A stretch of DNA of 64,000 nucleotides from Fictibacillus aquaticus (GCF_002245695.1 NZ_NOII01000001.1:434001-498000); one strand, 5' to 3'. Shown: positions 38,385 to 47,773, counted from the stretch's first letter. A program made the numbers and translations. Notes: generated by a model from the sequence alone, not told the origin.

Positions 38385-39236
38385 TTAAGGCACAAAGCGG
38401 ATAAGGATTTTTTGATGCACCCTGTCAGCAGGAGCAACTGGATACTCGAATGCTGTTCCGTTAAATTTCAGCTGCGTTGTATGAGCAGCACCGATATTAA
38501 GCAGAATTTCCTTTTGACCTTCTGATTTATACGTGTAGGTTTCACCTTTTTTAAATTGCTTTGTGAAAAGTATTTTTCCAGAAGCATCCTTTATGTCCAC
38601 ATAGCTTGGCCCGCTGATCGAAAAATCAATTTCCATAGTATCAGAACCCGCTAATTCATATGCAGTTGTGATTCCTTCTGTTTCTTTTTTCGTCAGTGCT
38701 GGTGCTGGTGCTGGCTTTTCTTCTTCAGGCTTTTCTGCTGGCTCTTTTTCTTTGGATTTTTCGGCACCTTTTTTTTGCTTGGCATCCTGATCTGTCTGAA
38801 TAAGCGATTCAGATGCCTTTTTTTCCTCTGCTTGATCGCCGCCAAAATTTTGCATTAGCATATAGATGCCTGCTAGAACAAGGGCGATCACAGCTGCGAT
38901 AATAAAGATCGGAACGTATTTTTTCAGCACCGAGTCTCTTTCGCTTCCAGGAGACCTCGGGCGTTCAGAGCGCGGTTTGAATTCTTCAGGTTCTCTCGCA
39001 GCCTTCGGAATATCCTTTTCATATTGCCCAAAGACTGTTTCATAGTCAAGACCTACAGCCTCGCAGTAATTTTTGATGAAAGCGCGGGCATAAAAAGGTC
39101 CTGGCAGAATACTGTAGTTGCCTTCCTCGATCGCTGCAAGATATCGTTTCTGAATCTTAGTCGCTGTCTGAAGTTCTTCAAGCGTAATATTTTTTTCTTC
39201 ACGCTTATCTTTTAAATATTGTCCTAGCTCTGTCAA
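38385..39236 (-). CDS. rodZ: RodZ-like cell-shape protein (YmfM)
   Basis: About 283 residues: cytoplasmic Xre-type helix-turn-helix (about 5-70; TLEELQTATKIQKRYLAAIEEG), a basic linker, one transmembrane helix (about 108-128), a low-complexity K/E/P stretch (about 150-185) and an extracellular DUF4115 domain (VDIKDASGKILFTKQFKKGE). It links MreB to the membrane in rod-shaped bacteria. I prefer a TTG start at 39236, five bases after AGGTGG; a GTG at 39245 falls inside that site. Confidence 0.9.
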   Translation of the reverse strand: MTELGQYLKDKREEKNITLEELQTATKIQKRYLAAIEEGNYSILPGPFYARAFIKNYCEAVGLDYETVFGQYEKDIPKAAREPEEFKPRSERPRSPGSERDSVLKKYVPIFIIAAVIALVLAGIYMLMQNFGGDQAEEKKASESLIQTDQDAKQKKGAEKSKEKEPAEKPEEEKPAPAPALTKKETEGITTAYELAGSDTMEIDFSISGPSYVDIKDASGKILFTKQFKKGETYTYKSEGQKEILLNIGAAHTTQLKFNGTAFEYPVAPADRVHQKILIRFVP

Positions 39237-39260
39237 TCTTACCACCTACTAACAATAGAG

Positions 39261-40058
39261 TCATTCAAACGTCTCAAATTCCGGATCGCGGTGCACTGCT
39301 TCGTATGTAATCTCTTCGTTCCGGTCATTTTTCAGTTCGATAATATAGTCAAAATCATCCATAGAATACTCATTCTGCTTGACGAAAAGGTCAGGGTGCT
39401 CAACGACTTTCGTAGACGGAAGCCTCATAATTTCACGAATAAGCTGCCAATGCTGCTCACTCGTGCTTCTTGATGAAACAGCTCCATCGATTATAAACAC
39501 ATTGTCAGGATCGTATTCATCATCGATCAGTCTTGTCCGCAATGTTTGTTTCAGCAGGGTAGATGAAAGAAACACCCACCTTTTTGAAGCACAGACGCTT
39601 GAAGCTACGATACTTTCAGTCTTCCCGACACGGGGCATCCCTCTGATTCCAATGAGTTTATGACCTTCCACTTTATAAATCTCGGCAAGAAAATCGACAA
39701 GAAGACCAAGTTCATCCCTTACGAAGCGGAACGTTTTCTTATCATCTGCGTCTCTTTCAATGTAACGCCCATGCCTTACAGCCAGACGGTCCCGAAGTTT
39801 GGGCTTACGGAATTTTGTAACAGTTATATTATCCATCGTGTCAAGGATATTCTTCAGTCTTGTCGTCTTTTCCTCATTGTCAATGACAAGCAGAAGCCCG
39901 CGCCGTTCATTATCGACGCCATTGATCGTAATAATGTTAATTCCGAGCATCCCAAGAAGCGATGAAATATCGCCAAGAAGGCCCGGACGGTTTTTATGTA
40001 TTTCATATTCAAGATACCATTCCTGCCCGATTATTCTCATCTCCTCCTTGATTCGCAT
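39261..40058 (-). CDS. ymfK: DUF3388 protein YmfK (ACT-like plus P-loop-like)
   Basis: 265 residues. An N-terminal ACT-like domain (EYEIHKNRPGLLGDIS and ININTI-type strand, about 15-80) is followed by a domain with the P-loop-like GMPRVGKTES (about residue 138) and VFIIDGAVSSRS. Function unknown. The start is unclear: a very good AAGGAGG (about 40041) lies inside the first codons of the longest frame, eight bases before ATA at about residue 8, while the ATG at 40058 has only a weak upstream site. Lies between ymfJ and rodZ, as in B. subtilis. Confidence 0.85.
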   Translation of the reverse strand: MRIKEEMRIIGQEWYLEYEIHKNRPGLLGDISSLLGMLGINIITINGVDNERRGLLLVIDNEEKTTRLKNILDTMDNITVTKFRKPKLRDRLAVRHGRYIERDADDKKTFRFVRDELGLLVDFLAEIYKVEGHKLIGIRGMPRVGKTESIVASSVCASKRWVFLSSTLLKQTLRTRLIDDEYDPDNVFIIDGAVSSRSTSEQHWQLIREIMRLPSTKVVEHPDLFVKQNEYSMDDFDYIIELKNDRNEEITYEAVHRDPEFETFE

Positions 40059-40125
40059 TTTCCGCTGTAACTCATCTTGTAATAATAATAAATGAATTCA
40101 TTTGATTATTAAAGAAAAATAAAAG

Positions 40126-40154
40126 GGGATGTTAAGAAATATTCTTAACATCCC
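40126..40154 (-). terminator. Terminator of ymfI-ymfJ
   Basis: GGGATGTTAAGAA / TTCTTAACATCCC stem followed by CTTTTATTTTT on the minus strand. Confidence 0.85.
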
Positions 40155-40160
40155 GTTTCT

Positions 40161-40415
40161 TTACTTGCTGTCATGCTGGACAAGCTTTACCATCATGTTG
40201 GCGATAGCGTGCTTTTCCTGCTCATCCGCCACGTTCCAAAGGTCGGCAAGAACCTTCTCTTCAGGGTTCTTCGGTTCAACATGGCTTGCAAGGTAGCCCC
40301 CGATTTCTGTCGCAAGGTTAGAAATCGCTGACTGTTCCATCCCTTCATGCTGGGCATGCTCTAAACGGTTAGAAAGAAATTCTTTCCACTGGCCGAAATT
40401 GTCTAAAACGGACAT
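40161..40415 (-). CDS. ymfJ: DUF3243 protein YmfJ
   Basis: 84 residues, predicted helical (FGQWKEFLSNRLEHAQHEGM, and a GGYLASHVEPKNPEEKVL middle). Function unknown; conserved in Bacillus between ymfI and ymfK. AAGGAGGAG precedes the ATG. Confidence 0.88.
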   Translation of the reverse strand: MSVLDNFGQWKEFLSNRLEHAQHEGMEQSAISNLATEIGGYLASHVEPKNPEEKVLADLWNVADEQEKHAIANMMVKLVQHDSK

Positions 40416-40506
40416 GTTCGTCTCCTCCTTTTTGTAATATCAACGTTAATATGCCAAAAAGTGAGGATTAATATTCTTTTTTGTGTTCTTGTTTACCATA
40501 ATATTA

Positions 40507-41232
40507 TTATGTACGCCAAGCACCGTTAACAGACAGGATATGCCCATTAATATAGCTTGACCCGCTCCCTAACAGAAAGTTTACTGCTCCTGCGATTTCT
40601 TCAGGTCTGGCTAGTCTTCCGGAAGGAATCTGGTCAATGAGATCCTTTATTTCATCCTCAGTGAAATCCTGCAGCATGCCGGTATCCACAGCTCCCGGGG
40701 CAACTGCATTCGCTCTGATGCCGTTGGGGCCAAGCTCTTTTGCTATGGCTTTTATAAAAGTGTTCATTCCCCCTTTTGCAGCAGAATAAACGGATTCGCA
40801 AGATGCACCAGATTCACCCCAAATAGACGTAACCGCGACAATCGCTCCGTTTCTTTGCGATATCATGTGAGGAATAACACTTTTCACAATCTCTATCGGA
40901 GCTGTTAAATTCAATGTAATCACTTTTTGCAGTTCATTTTGGCTCATATCCTGCAGCAGTCCATAATGGGTGCTTCCGCTGATCAGCACAACAGAGCTTA
41001 ATTTAGTCCCAGTTTGACTTAAAAGCTGCTCTGCTCCTCCCTCTGCAGACAGATCAGCGTAAACCGCCTTACAGCTGATTCCGCTGTTGGAAAGCTCATC
41101 TGCCAAGATTTCTGTTTCATTTTTTTTGCTGTAATAGTGAAGAAACATCTTGCTGTAGCTTCCGGAAATTTCCTTAGCGACAGCACGCCCGATTCCTCCT
41201 GATGCTCCTGTTATCAAAACCGACGGCTTCAC
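40507..41232 (-). CDS. ymfI: Short-chain dehydrogenase YmfI, EF-P 5-aminopentanone reductase type
   Basis: 241 residues, classical SDR: cofactor motif TGASGGIG (about residue 8), catalytic serine in AVTSIWGESG and YxxxK in YSAAKGGMN (about residue 153). In B. subtilis YmfI reduces the 5-aminopentanone group on elongation factor P to complete its modification; assignment here is by family and synteny. The related FabG reaction is the alternative. GTG start preceded by GGAGGG. A hairpin separates it from ymfH. Confidence 0.85.
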   Translation of the reverse strand: MKPSVLITGASGGIGRAVAKEISGSYSKMFLHYYSKKNETEILADELSNSGISCKAVYADLSAEGGAEQLLSQTGTKLSSVVLISGSTHYGLLQDMSQNELQKVITLNLTAPIEIVKSVIPHMISQRNGAIVAVTSIWGESGASCESVYSAAKGGMNTFIKAIAKELGPNGIRANAVAPGAVDTGMLQDFTEDEIKDLIDQIPSGRLARPEEIAGAVNFLLGSGSSYINGHILSVNGAWRT

Positions 41233-41245
41233 AATTTCCCTCCAG

Positions 41246-41278
41246 AAAAAAACACCCTCATTGTTGAGGATGTTTTTC
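41246..41278. terminator. Terminator after ymfH
   Basis: AAACACCCTCA / TGAGGATGTTT stem (one mismatch) with a four-base loop; the T-run on the minus strand lies just before the ymfI start, so partial read-through into ymfI is possible. Confidence 0.75.
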
Positions 41279-41284
41279 TTTTTA

Positions 41285-42577
41285 TTATGACGGCTTTTTA
41301 CGAACCGTGCAAACGGTCATCGCTTCGTCCGCAAAATGACTTTTCAGCACACGCTCAGCATCATCAGCGCTTAGTGCTTCAAGTGCGGGGATCACATCAA
41401 AAAGATTCATGCTGTTAAAAGCATAGCGGGTAAATTGGTTCGCGATAAATTCCGGCGAATTAAGAGCTCTCAGAAACGATCCGATTTTTTTCTTTTTTGC
41501 TCGTTCGAAGGCATTTTGATCGATTGGCGCGTTCTTGGCAGCCTTCACCATTTCACTTACCTTGTCGACAAGCTGCTCGGGCTTTTTCGTATCTCCTCCC
41601 AGCATACTGAAGCCGAAACCTTGCTCTTCTGTATAATCGAACGAAAAGGTCTGGTCGATCAGTCCCTCATTGTACAGCACCTCATAGTTTGCTGAGCTTT
41701 TGCCGAACAGCATATCTAAAATCAGGTTAACCGTCAGCTCATGGTTAAGCAGATCAGACCCTTTGCGCCCAGGCTTATTTTCTTTAAATCCGATATAGCA
41801 TTTCGGTGTTTGCACAGGCATCGAAATTTCATGCTCTTTTCTTGCAGCTCCGGCAGGCTCATCGTCAAAAATCCGCTTGATCGGAGGCTTATCTTTGAAC
41901 CCCTTTTCTTTTTGATTGCTGCGGACTAGTTCAATGATTTCACCAGCATTAACCGGTCCAACTATGAACAAAATCATATTGCTCGGATGGTAGAAGGTCT
42001 CATAGCATTCATACAGCATATCCTTTGTGATGTGAGAAATGGATTCTACAGTGCCTGCGATATCAATTTTTACCGGATGATTATGGAACATATTTTCAAT
42101 CAGTCCAAAATAAACACGCCAATCAGGATTGTCATCATACATCCTGATTTCCTGGCCGATAATTCCTTTTTCCTTTTCAACTGTTTTTTCTGTAAAGTAC
42201 GGTTCCTGTACAAAATCAATCAATGTGGACAAGTTCTTTTTGACATCTCCAGTAGTGGAGAACAAATAAGCTGTTCTTGTAAAAGTGGTGAAAGCGTTGG
42301 CTGATGCTCCCTGCTTGCTGAAATCCTGAAACACGTCACCCTTTTCTTTTTCAAAAAGTTTATGCTCAAGAAAATGCGCGATGCCGTCTGGAACTTTAAC
42401 TGCTTCGTCCTTGCCTGGAGGGACAAAGTGATTATCCACTGATCCGTAATTCGTCGTAAACGTCGCGAAAGTTTTATTAAAGCCTTTCTTTTCTAAAATA
42501 TAAACTTTGAGGCCGTTATCCATTTCTTCGTAATGAAGCGTCTCCTCAAGCTGCCCAAACTTTTTATTCTGCATCAT
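41285..42577 (-). CDS. ymfH: M16 family metallopeptidase YmfH (catalytic partner)
   Basis: 430 residues. The inverted zinc motif HxxEH is intact in IAHFLEHKLFE (about residue 68), with the downstream glutamate region EKEKGIIGQEIRMYDD. Active half of an M16 pair with YmfF; such heterodimers process peptides. Overlaps the ymfF stop by 14 bases, so translation is coupled. GGGGGG lies just before the tandem ATG-ATG. Confidence 0.92.
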   Translation of the reverse strand: MMQNKKFGQLEETLHYEEMDNGLKVYILEKKGFNKTFATFTTNYGSVDNHFVPPGKDEAVKVPDGIAHFLEHKLFEKEKGDVFQDFSKQGASANAFTTFTRTAYLFSTTGDVKKNLSTLIDFVQEPYFTEKTVEKEKGIIGQEIRMYDDNPDWRVYFGLIENMFHNHPVKIDIAGTVESISHITKDMLYECYETFYHPSNMILFIVGPVNAGEIIELVRSNQKEKGFKDKPPIKRIFDDEPAGAARKEHEISMPVQTPKCYIGFKENKPGRKGSDLLNHELTVNLILDMLFGKSSANYEVLYNEGLIDQTFSFDYTEEQGFGFSMLGGDTKKPEQLVDKVSEMVKAAKNAPIDQNAFERAKKKKIGSFLRALNSPEFIANQFTRYAFNSMNLFDVIPALEALSADDAERVLKSHFADEAMTVCTVRKKPS

Positions 42578-43850
42578 TTGACCCCCCTTTCAAGAAATAA
42601 ATGGTATCTAGTGCCAGCTTTTTGGCAACATCGATCACATCTTGTTTGGATACAGCATCAATTCCGTTAAGCCACTCTTCTACACTTCTGTCTGTTCCCG
42701 AAACTACTGCGTGGTATAAAACTTCAGTAAGACCAAAGCTTGAATCGATCGTTTCAAGTATTTGATTCTTGATCATCGCTTTCGTTTGTTCAAACTCCGA
42801 ATCCGTAATATTTCCGTTCACAATCTCATCAAGCTGTTCTTTAATAATCTTGACCGCTTTTTCATAGTTGCCGGTCTCGATGCCGCTCATCACAAAAATA
42901 GCACCCTTATGGCTCTCAAAACGGGATACTGCATAATAGGCGAGGCTTTCTTTCTCGCGCACATTCATAAATAGCTTGGAATGAGAAAAGCCGCCAAAAA
43001 CACCGTTACATACTTGCAGCGCATAATAATCACGGTCGCTGTAAGTCGTGTACGTCCTGTACCCCATGTTAAGCTTCCCTTGCTGAACATCCTGCTCTTC
43101 AAATACTTCGTTCACTTGTTCTGGCTTCACTTGATCCTTTTTGCTCGCAATGTTATTGCTTCCTCTGTTTTCTAATGTAAAAAATTTCTCTGCCGCTTCC
43201 TTCACGTTCAATTCCTCAATGTCACCGATCACATAAAGGTCGATACGGTCCTGAGCAATGACCCCTTTATAATAGGTATATAGATCTTTCGCCGAGATGC
43301 GGTCTACTTCACTTTCTTCTCCATACACGTTGTACCTGTAAGGCTCATTTTTATACATTTCTTCAAGAAGCCTTTTGTTGGCATAACGCATTTTATCATC
43401 ATAGATTGATTCGATCTGCTGTTTGAGCGAACGCTTTTCTTTGTTGACAATTTCTTCGTTAAAGCTTCCGTTTTCAGCTGCAGGCTGAAGCAGGATTTCT
43501 GAAAGAAGGTTCAATGACTGCTCAAAAAGCGGAGTGTTGTCTGACAGGAACTTTTCGTTTGCCACTTCCATCCTGATGCTGATCACCTGGTTTTCCCCTT
43601 TTTTTGACAGATCCACAGAAAGAGATGCCCCGTACATATCATCAAGAGCGCCTCTTAAATCTTTTGAAGATGGATATCGGTTCGTTCCAGCTTGAAGGAC
43701 ATAAGGCAGAAGTGCGCGTTTCGTCACATTCTCCCCTTCTAACGGTCTCAGAATCTGAAGGACAATACTGTTCGTTTTATACTTTTTAGTCTGCACTGTA
43801 TGAAGGGTAAGGCCCGTCAGCTGATCTGTCTGATGATCTACATATTGCAT
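42564..43850 (-). CDS. ymfF: M16-type peptidase-like protein YmfF (no zinc motif)
   Basis: About 428 residues of the M16 fold (RFESHKGAIFVMSGIETGNYEKAV region and others), but the HxxEH zinc motif is absent: the equivalent segment reads LLPYVLQAGTNRYPSS. It resembles the non-catalytic half of two-subunit M16 proteases. I start at the ATG at 43850 after AAAGGAGG, seven bases upstream; the longer frame from 43937 is leader. First gene of ymfF-ymfH. Confidence 0.9.
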   Translation of the reverse strand: MQYVDHQTDQLTGLTLHTVQTKKYKTNSIVLQILRPLEGENVTKRALLPYVLQAGTNRYPSSKDLRGALDDMYGASLSVDLSKKGENQVISIRMEVANEKFLSDNTPLFEQSLNLLSEILLQPAAENGSFNEEIVNKEKRSLKQQIESIYDDKMRYANKRLLEEMYKNEPYRYNVYGEESEVDRISAKDLYTYYKGVIAQDRIDLYVIGDIEELNVKEAAEKFFTLENRGSNNIASKKDQVKPEQVNEVFEEQDVQQGKLNMGYRTYTTYSDRDYYALQVCNGVFGGFSHSKLFMNVREKESLAYYAVSRFESHKGAIFVMSGIETGNYEKAVKIIKEQLDEIVNGNITDSEFEQTKAMIKNQILETIDSSFGLTEVLYHAVVSGTDRSVEEWLNGIDAVSKQDVIDVAKKLALDTIYFLKGGSNDAE

Positions 43851-44009
43851 CCTATATTCCTCCTTTATGTAATCAAATACTTTATTGAAATGAAAATAAA
43901 AAAATAAAGCTAACTGCTCTTTGTTTATTTTACCCACTTTCGGTAATCAGCAGTACTTTTCCTGCATCATCATATTGGTTTAATGATAAGGACAAGCCCG
44001 GATAGCAAT

Positions 44010-44054
44010 AAAAAACTGCCGTAAATCAGGCTTGTGGCCCTTTACGGCAGTTTA
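44010..44054. terminator. Terminator of nupNOPQ
   Basis: AAACTGCCGTAAA / TTTACGGCAGTTT perfect 13-base stem with a longer loop, followed by TTTATTG on the minus strand. Confidence 0.9.
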
Positions 44055-44063
44055 ATAATTCTT

Positions 44064-45026
44064 TTATCTTTTTCCTTTTTCGTAATGCTGGCCGATTGCT
44101 TTAGGAGCGTCGGCACGGCCTACAAGTCCTGCAAGCGCCAATATTGTAAGAACATACGGCAAGATCAGCAGATACACGTGCGGGATATCCTGAAGACCCG
44201 GTATTTGCTGTCCGGTAATGCTCAAACTTTGAGCAAGTCCGAAGAACAGCGCTGCACCTAGCGCTCCAAGCGGATGCCATTTCCCGAAGATCATGGCAGC
44301 AAGCGCCATAAAACCTTGCCCGACAATCGTAGAATGCGTGAAGTTTCCAGAGATGGAAGCCGCATAAACTGCACCTCCAAGACCTGCGAAAACTCCGCTC
44401 AAAAGTACGGCTGTATATCTCATCTTAACAACATTAACACCCATCGTGTCAGCGGCCATCGGATGCTCTCCGACAGCTCTAAGACGAAGACCGAACGGTG
44501 TTTTGTAAAGCACAAACCAGACAGCAAATGCTGCAAACACTGCTACAAATGAAGTAGAATAAGCGTTCGAGAAAAAGAGTTTTCCGATCAGCGGTATTTC
44601 AGACAGAAATGGTATGTCTCCCTTAGAAATACGCTCACTGATAACAGGGGTCTGTCCAGCATCAAAAATTTTCTTTGTTAAAAATATGGCCATTCCAGCT
44701 GCAAGGAAGTTCAGCGCAACTCCGCTTACGACCTGGTCAGCTTTTAAAGATATAGATGCTACGGCATGAATGAGCGAAAGCAGAGCACCTGCAGCCATGG
44801 CAAACAAGAAACTCACCCAAGGAGAAGCTGCCCCAAGTCCCCACTGTTCTCCGTAATACGTGAACACTGCACCTGTGAAGGCACCAAAAAGCATTAAACC
44901 TTCAAGTCCGATATTGACTACACCTGAACGTTCACTGAAAACACCGCCCAAAGCTGTGAAGATTAAGGGAGCCGCTGAAACAATGGCAGCGGGAATGATA
45001 ATCGCTAAAATATCCATAAGTCCCAT
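44064..45026 (-). CDS. nupQ: Nucleoside ABC transporter permease (NupQ/YufQ)
   Basis: 320 residues, polytopic membrane protein with about nine hydrophobic helices; BPD_transp_2 family of nucleoside/branched-chain type permeases. Signatures VFSERSGVVNIGLEGLMLFGAF near the N-terminus and GGAVYAASISGNF. Last gene of the nup operon; its start follows the nupP stop directly (TAAATG). Confidence 0.92.
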   Translation of the reverse strand: MGLMDILAIIIPAAIVSAAPLIFTALGGVFSERSGVVNIGLEGLMLFGAFTGAVFTYYGEQWGLGAASPWVSFLFAMAAGALLSLIHAVASISLKADQVVSGVALNFLAAGMAIFLTKKIFDAGQTPVISERISKGDIPFLSEIPLIGKLFFSNAYSTSFVAVFAAFAVWFVLYKTPFGLRLRAVGEHPMAADTMGVNVVKMRYTAVLLSGVFAGLGGAVYAASISGNFTHSTIVGQGFMALAAMIFGKWHPLGALGAALFFGLAQSLSITGQQIPGLQDIPHVYLLILPYVLTILALAGLVGRADAPKAIGQHYEKGKR

Positions 45027-46079
45027 TTAAATCTTACCCCCTTTATTCACCTTGTTCACTACCCAGTGAACAAGATAGCTGCACGCGACAAAGAAAATGA
45101 TGAGTGCGATAACGATGCCGATTATCTCTGTCGGAACTCCAGCGATCGACTGCATATTAAGAGCTCCGATCTTCAATCCTCCGAATAAAGCGGCGCCAAA
45201 AATGACACCAAGAGCACTGTTAGCACCAAGAAGCGCAACCGCGATTCCGTCGAAACCGACACCAGTAAATCCAGCGTTGATCGTCATGTATTGATAAGTC
45301 CCAAGACCTTCCATACTTCCAGCGATACCGGCAAAAGCACCTGAAATCGCCATGGAAAGCACGATGTTACGGCTCACATTGATCCCGGCATATTGTGATG
45401 CGTGCTGGTTGAATCCAACAGAACGAAGCTCATAGCCTGTCGTCGTTCTCCAAAGTACAAACCACATTACAGCAGCGGCGATAAGCGCCACAATGAATCC
45501 ATAGTGAATCGTAGAATAATCCGTTGCGTTCTCAAGCCAAACGGACTTTAGAGACGCAGATTTTGCAACGGCTTCAGTGCGTTCACCCGGTGCAAGCAAA
45601 TAAGCACGGATGATGGCATTCGTCGTATACAAAGCAATATAGTTCATCATGATCGTTGTGATAACTTCATGAACCTGAAAACGTGCTTTCAGGAAACCTG
45701 GCACCGCGCCCCATAGGCCGCCTGCCACACCCGCTGCTAAAATGGCAAGCGGAATATGAATGACTGCAGGAGCATCAACCGTTACACCGACATAAACAGA
45801 TGCCAGCCAGCCGACGAGCAGCTGCCCTTCCACCCCGATGTTGAACAATCCCGTTCTGAATGCGAACGCTACGGCAAGACCAGAGAGAATGAGAGGTGTC
45901 ATCTGGCGCACTGTTTCTCCTAAGAAATAGCTGCCTCCGAATACACCTTGGAATAGAGCTCCATATGCTTTGATTGGATCATATTCGCTGACTGCCATGA
46001 TGATGGCGCCAATGAGCAAGCCTAAGATAACAGAAATCACAGGAACTGCGATTTTCATCCAATTTTTTTGATTTTCCAT
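45027..46079 (-). CDS. nupP: Nucleoside ABC transporter permease (NupP/YufP)
   Basis: 350 residues, BPD_transp_2 permease with about nine to ten helices; FRTGLFNIGVEGQLLVGWLASVYVG in the N-terminal half matches the family. Pairs with NupQ to form the membrane channel. Start overlaps the nupO stop by one base (TAATG). Confidence 0.92.
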   Translation of the reverse strand: MENQKNWMKIAVPVISVILGLLIGAIIMAVSEYDPIKAYGALFQGVFGGSYFLGETVRQMTPLILSGLAVAFAFRTGLFNIGVEGQLLVGWLASVYVGVTVDAPAVIHIPLAILAAGVAGGLWGAVPGFLKARFQVHEVITTIMMNYIALYTTNAIIRAYLLAPGERTEAVAKSASLKSVWLENATDYSTIHYGFIVALIAAAVMWFVLWRTTTGYELRSVGFNQHASQYAGINVSRNIVLSMAISGAFAGIAGSMEGLGTYQYMTINAGFTGVGFDGIAVALLGANSALGVIFGAALFGGLKIGALNMQSIAGVPTEIIGIVIALIIFFVACSYLVHWVVNKVNKGGKI

Positions 46080-47602
46080 TATGCGATGACACCTGCTTTC
46101 TTTCCGCCAGCCATAAGGAGACCAAGTTCCTGTTCTGTTGTTTCTTTTGGATCGACAATCGCAGTGATCTTGCCTTCATAAATGACTGCTATACGGTCAC
46201 TCACGTTCATGACTTCTTCGAGCTCAAATGAAACAAGAAGCACCGCTTTCCCATTATCTCGCTCTTGAATTAGCTTTGAATGAATGAACTCGATCGCACC
46301 GACATCCAATCCTCGTGTCGGCTGTGCAGCAATTAAGAAATCAGGGCTTCGGTCCACTTCCCTCGCAATGATCGCCTTCTGCTGATTTCCGCCCGAAAGC
46401 GCCCTTGCAGGAGTATAAACATTCGGCGTTCTTACATCAAATTCTTCAATTAATTTCTCTGCCTTGTCAAAAATCGGCTTGAATTTCAGGATGCCGCCTT
46501 TTGAATACGGCTTTTTATAGTACGTTTGAAGAACGATGTTTTCACCTACAGAAAAATCAAGGACAAGACCATGTTTATGGCGGTCTTCTGGAATGTGCCC
46601 AAGACCTGATTCCGTGACCTTGCGCGGCGGTTTATTCGTGATTTCTTTGCCGTTCAGCATGATTTTTCCTGATGTGGCTTTCCGAAGCCCCGTGATCACC
46701 TCGAGCATCTCTGTCTGGCCGTTTCCGTCAACTCCTGCGATTCCAAGGATCTCCCCAGCATGAACGGTCAGAGACAGTCCGTCTACAACCGATACTTTAC
46801 GGCTGTCAACAACCGTTACGTCATCCATCTGCAGAACAGGATGCTTTGGAACACTGTCTGACTTTTCAACTTTAAAGTTTACTTCGCGCCCGACCATCAT
46901 TGCTGCCAGCGCATCCGGGTTCGTGTCTTCAACGTCCACTGTCCCGATGCTGCGGCCCCGGCGGATTACCGTACAGCGGTCACATACTTCCATAATCTCT
47001 TTCAGCTTATGCGTGATCAGAATGATAGATTTGCCTTCTTGAACAAGCTTTTTCATGATCTGGATCAATTCTTTAATTTCCTGCGGTGTAAGCACTGCTG
47101 TCGGCTCATCAAAGATCAAGATTTCTGCTCCACGGTAAAGCGTTTTCAAAATTTCAACACGCTGCTGCATACCGACAGAAATATCTTCGATGCGAGCATT
47201 TGGATTTACTGAAAGCCCATACTGCTTTGATAGCTTTGCTACCTCTGCAGCAGCACTTTTCACATCGACTGTACCGCCTTTAACAGGTTCTTTTCCAAGG
47301 ATGATATTTTCAGTGACTGTGAATTTATCAACGAGCATAAAGTGCTGATGCACCATACCGATTCCAAGGCTGTTGGCGATATTTGGATCATTGTTTTCAA
47401 CTTTCTTGCCTTTTACAAAAATTTCACCTTTTTCCGGCTGGTACAAGCCGAACAGGACGTTCATCAATGTAGATTTCCCTGCGCCATTCTCTCCCAGCAG
47501 CGCATGAATCTCACCCTTTTTAACTTGAAGCGTGATGTCATCGTTTGCGACAATGCCCGGAAATTCTTTTCGTATATTGCGCATTTCAATAACGTATTCC
47601 AT
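46079..47602 (-). CDS. nupO: Nucleoside ABC transporter ATP-binding protein (NupO/YufO)
   Basis: 507 residues with two ABC domains. First: Walker A GENGAGKST (about residue 39), signature SVGMQQRVEI and Walker B ILIFDEPTAVLT. Second: reduced Walker A GVDGNGQTE, signature LSGGNQQKAI and FLIAAQPTRGLDVG. Tandem ATPase of sugar/nucleoside importers. I use the ATG at 47602 after GGGTGA; an upstream frame to 47638 reaches into the intergenic terminator region. Confidence 0.93.
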   Translation of the reverse strand: MEYVIEMRNIRKEFPGIVANDDITLQVKKGEIHALLGENGAGKSTLMNVLFGLYQPEKGEIFVKGKKVENNDPNIANSLGIGMVHQHFMLVDKFTVTENIILGKEPVKGGTVDVKSAAAEVAKLSKQYGLSVNPNARIEDISVGMQQRVEILKTLYRGAEILIFDEPTAVLTPQEIKELIQIMKKLVQEGKSIILITHKLKEIMEVCDRCTVIRRGRSIGTVDVEDTNPDALAAMMVGREVNFKVEKSDSVPKHPVLQMDDVTVVDSRKVSVVDGLSLTVHAGEILGIAGVDGNGQTEMLEVITGLRKATSGKIMLNGKEITNKPPRKVTESGLGHIPEDRHKHGLVLDFSVGENIVLQTYYKKPYSKGGILKFKPIFDKAEKLIEEFDVRTPNVYTPARALSGGNQQKAIIAREVDRSPDFLIAAQPTRGLDVGAIEFIHSKLIQERDNGKAVLLVSFELEEVMNVSDRIAVIYEGKITAIVDPKETTEQELGLLMAGGKKAGVIA

Positions 47603-47671
47603 TTGTTCACCCACTTTACTGAATATAGCAGCATCCACCCGGCGAACGAGAGCAGGATGGCTCTTTGCTGC

Positions 47672-47700
47672 AAAAAAGGGCTTGGCTGACTGCCAAGCCC
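47672..47700 (-). terminator. Intra-operon terminator between nupN and nupO
   Basis: Minus-strand GGGCTTGGC / GCCAAGCCC perfect nine-base stem, five-base loop, then TTTTTTG, located about 70 bases before nupO. Partial termination here would give more binding protein than transporter. Confidence 0.88.
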
Positions 47701-47743
47701 TGGCTACTTTGTTATTTAATGGTAAAAAGGTCCTAAACTAGCA

Positions 47744-47773
47744 ACAAAGGCTAGTAAAGTTACCAGCCTTTGT
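47744..47773 (-). other. Stem-loop directly after nupN
   Basis: ACAAAGGCT / AGCCTTTGT nine-base perfect stem with further GTAA/TTAC inner pairing, seven bases after the nupN stop, without a T-run. Likely a 3' stabiliser of the nupN message, as seen for other binding-protein genes (inference). Confidence 0.65.

Noticed and set aside
43850-43937. 29-codon N-terminal extension of ymfF
   Set aside because: It spans the AAAGGAGG ribosome-binding site used by the downstream ATG and is not part of the conserved domain.
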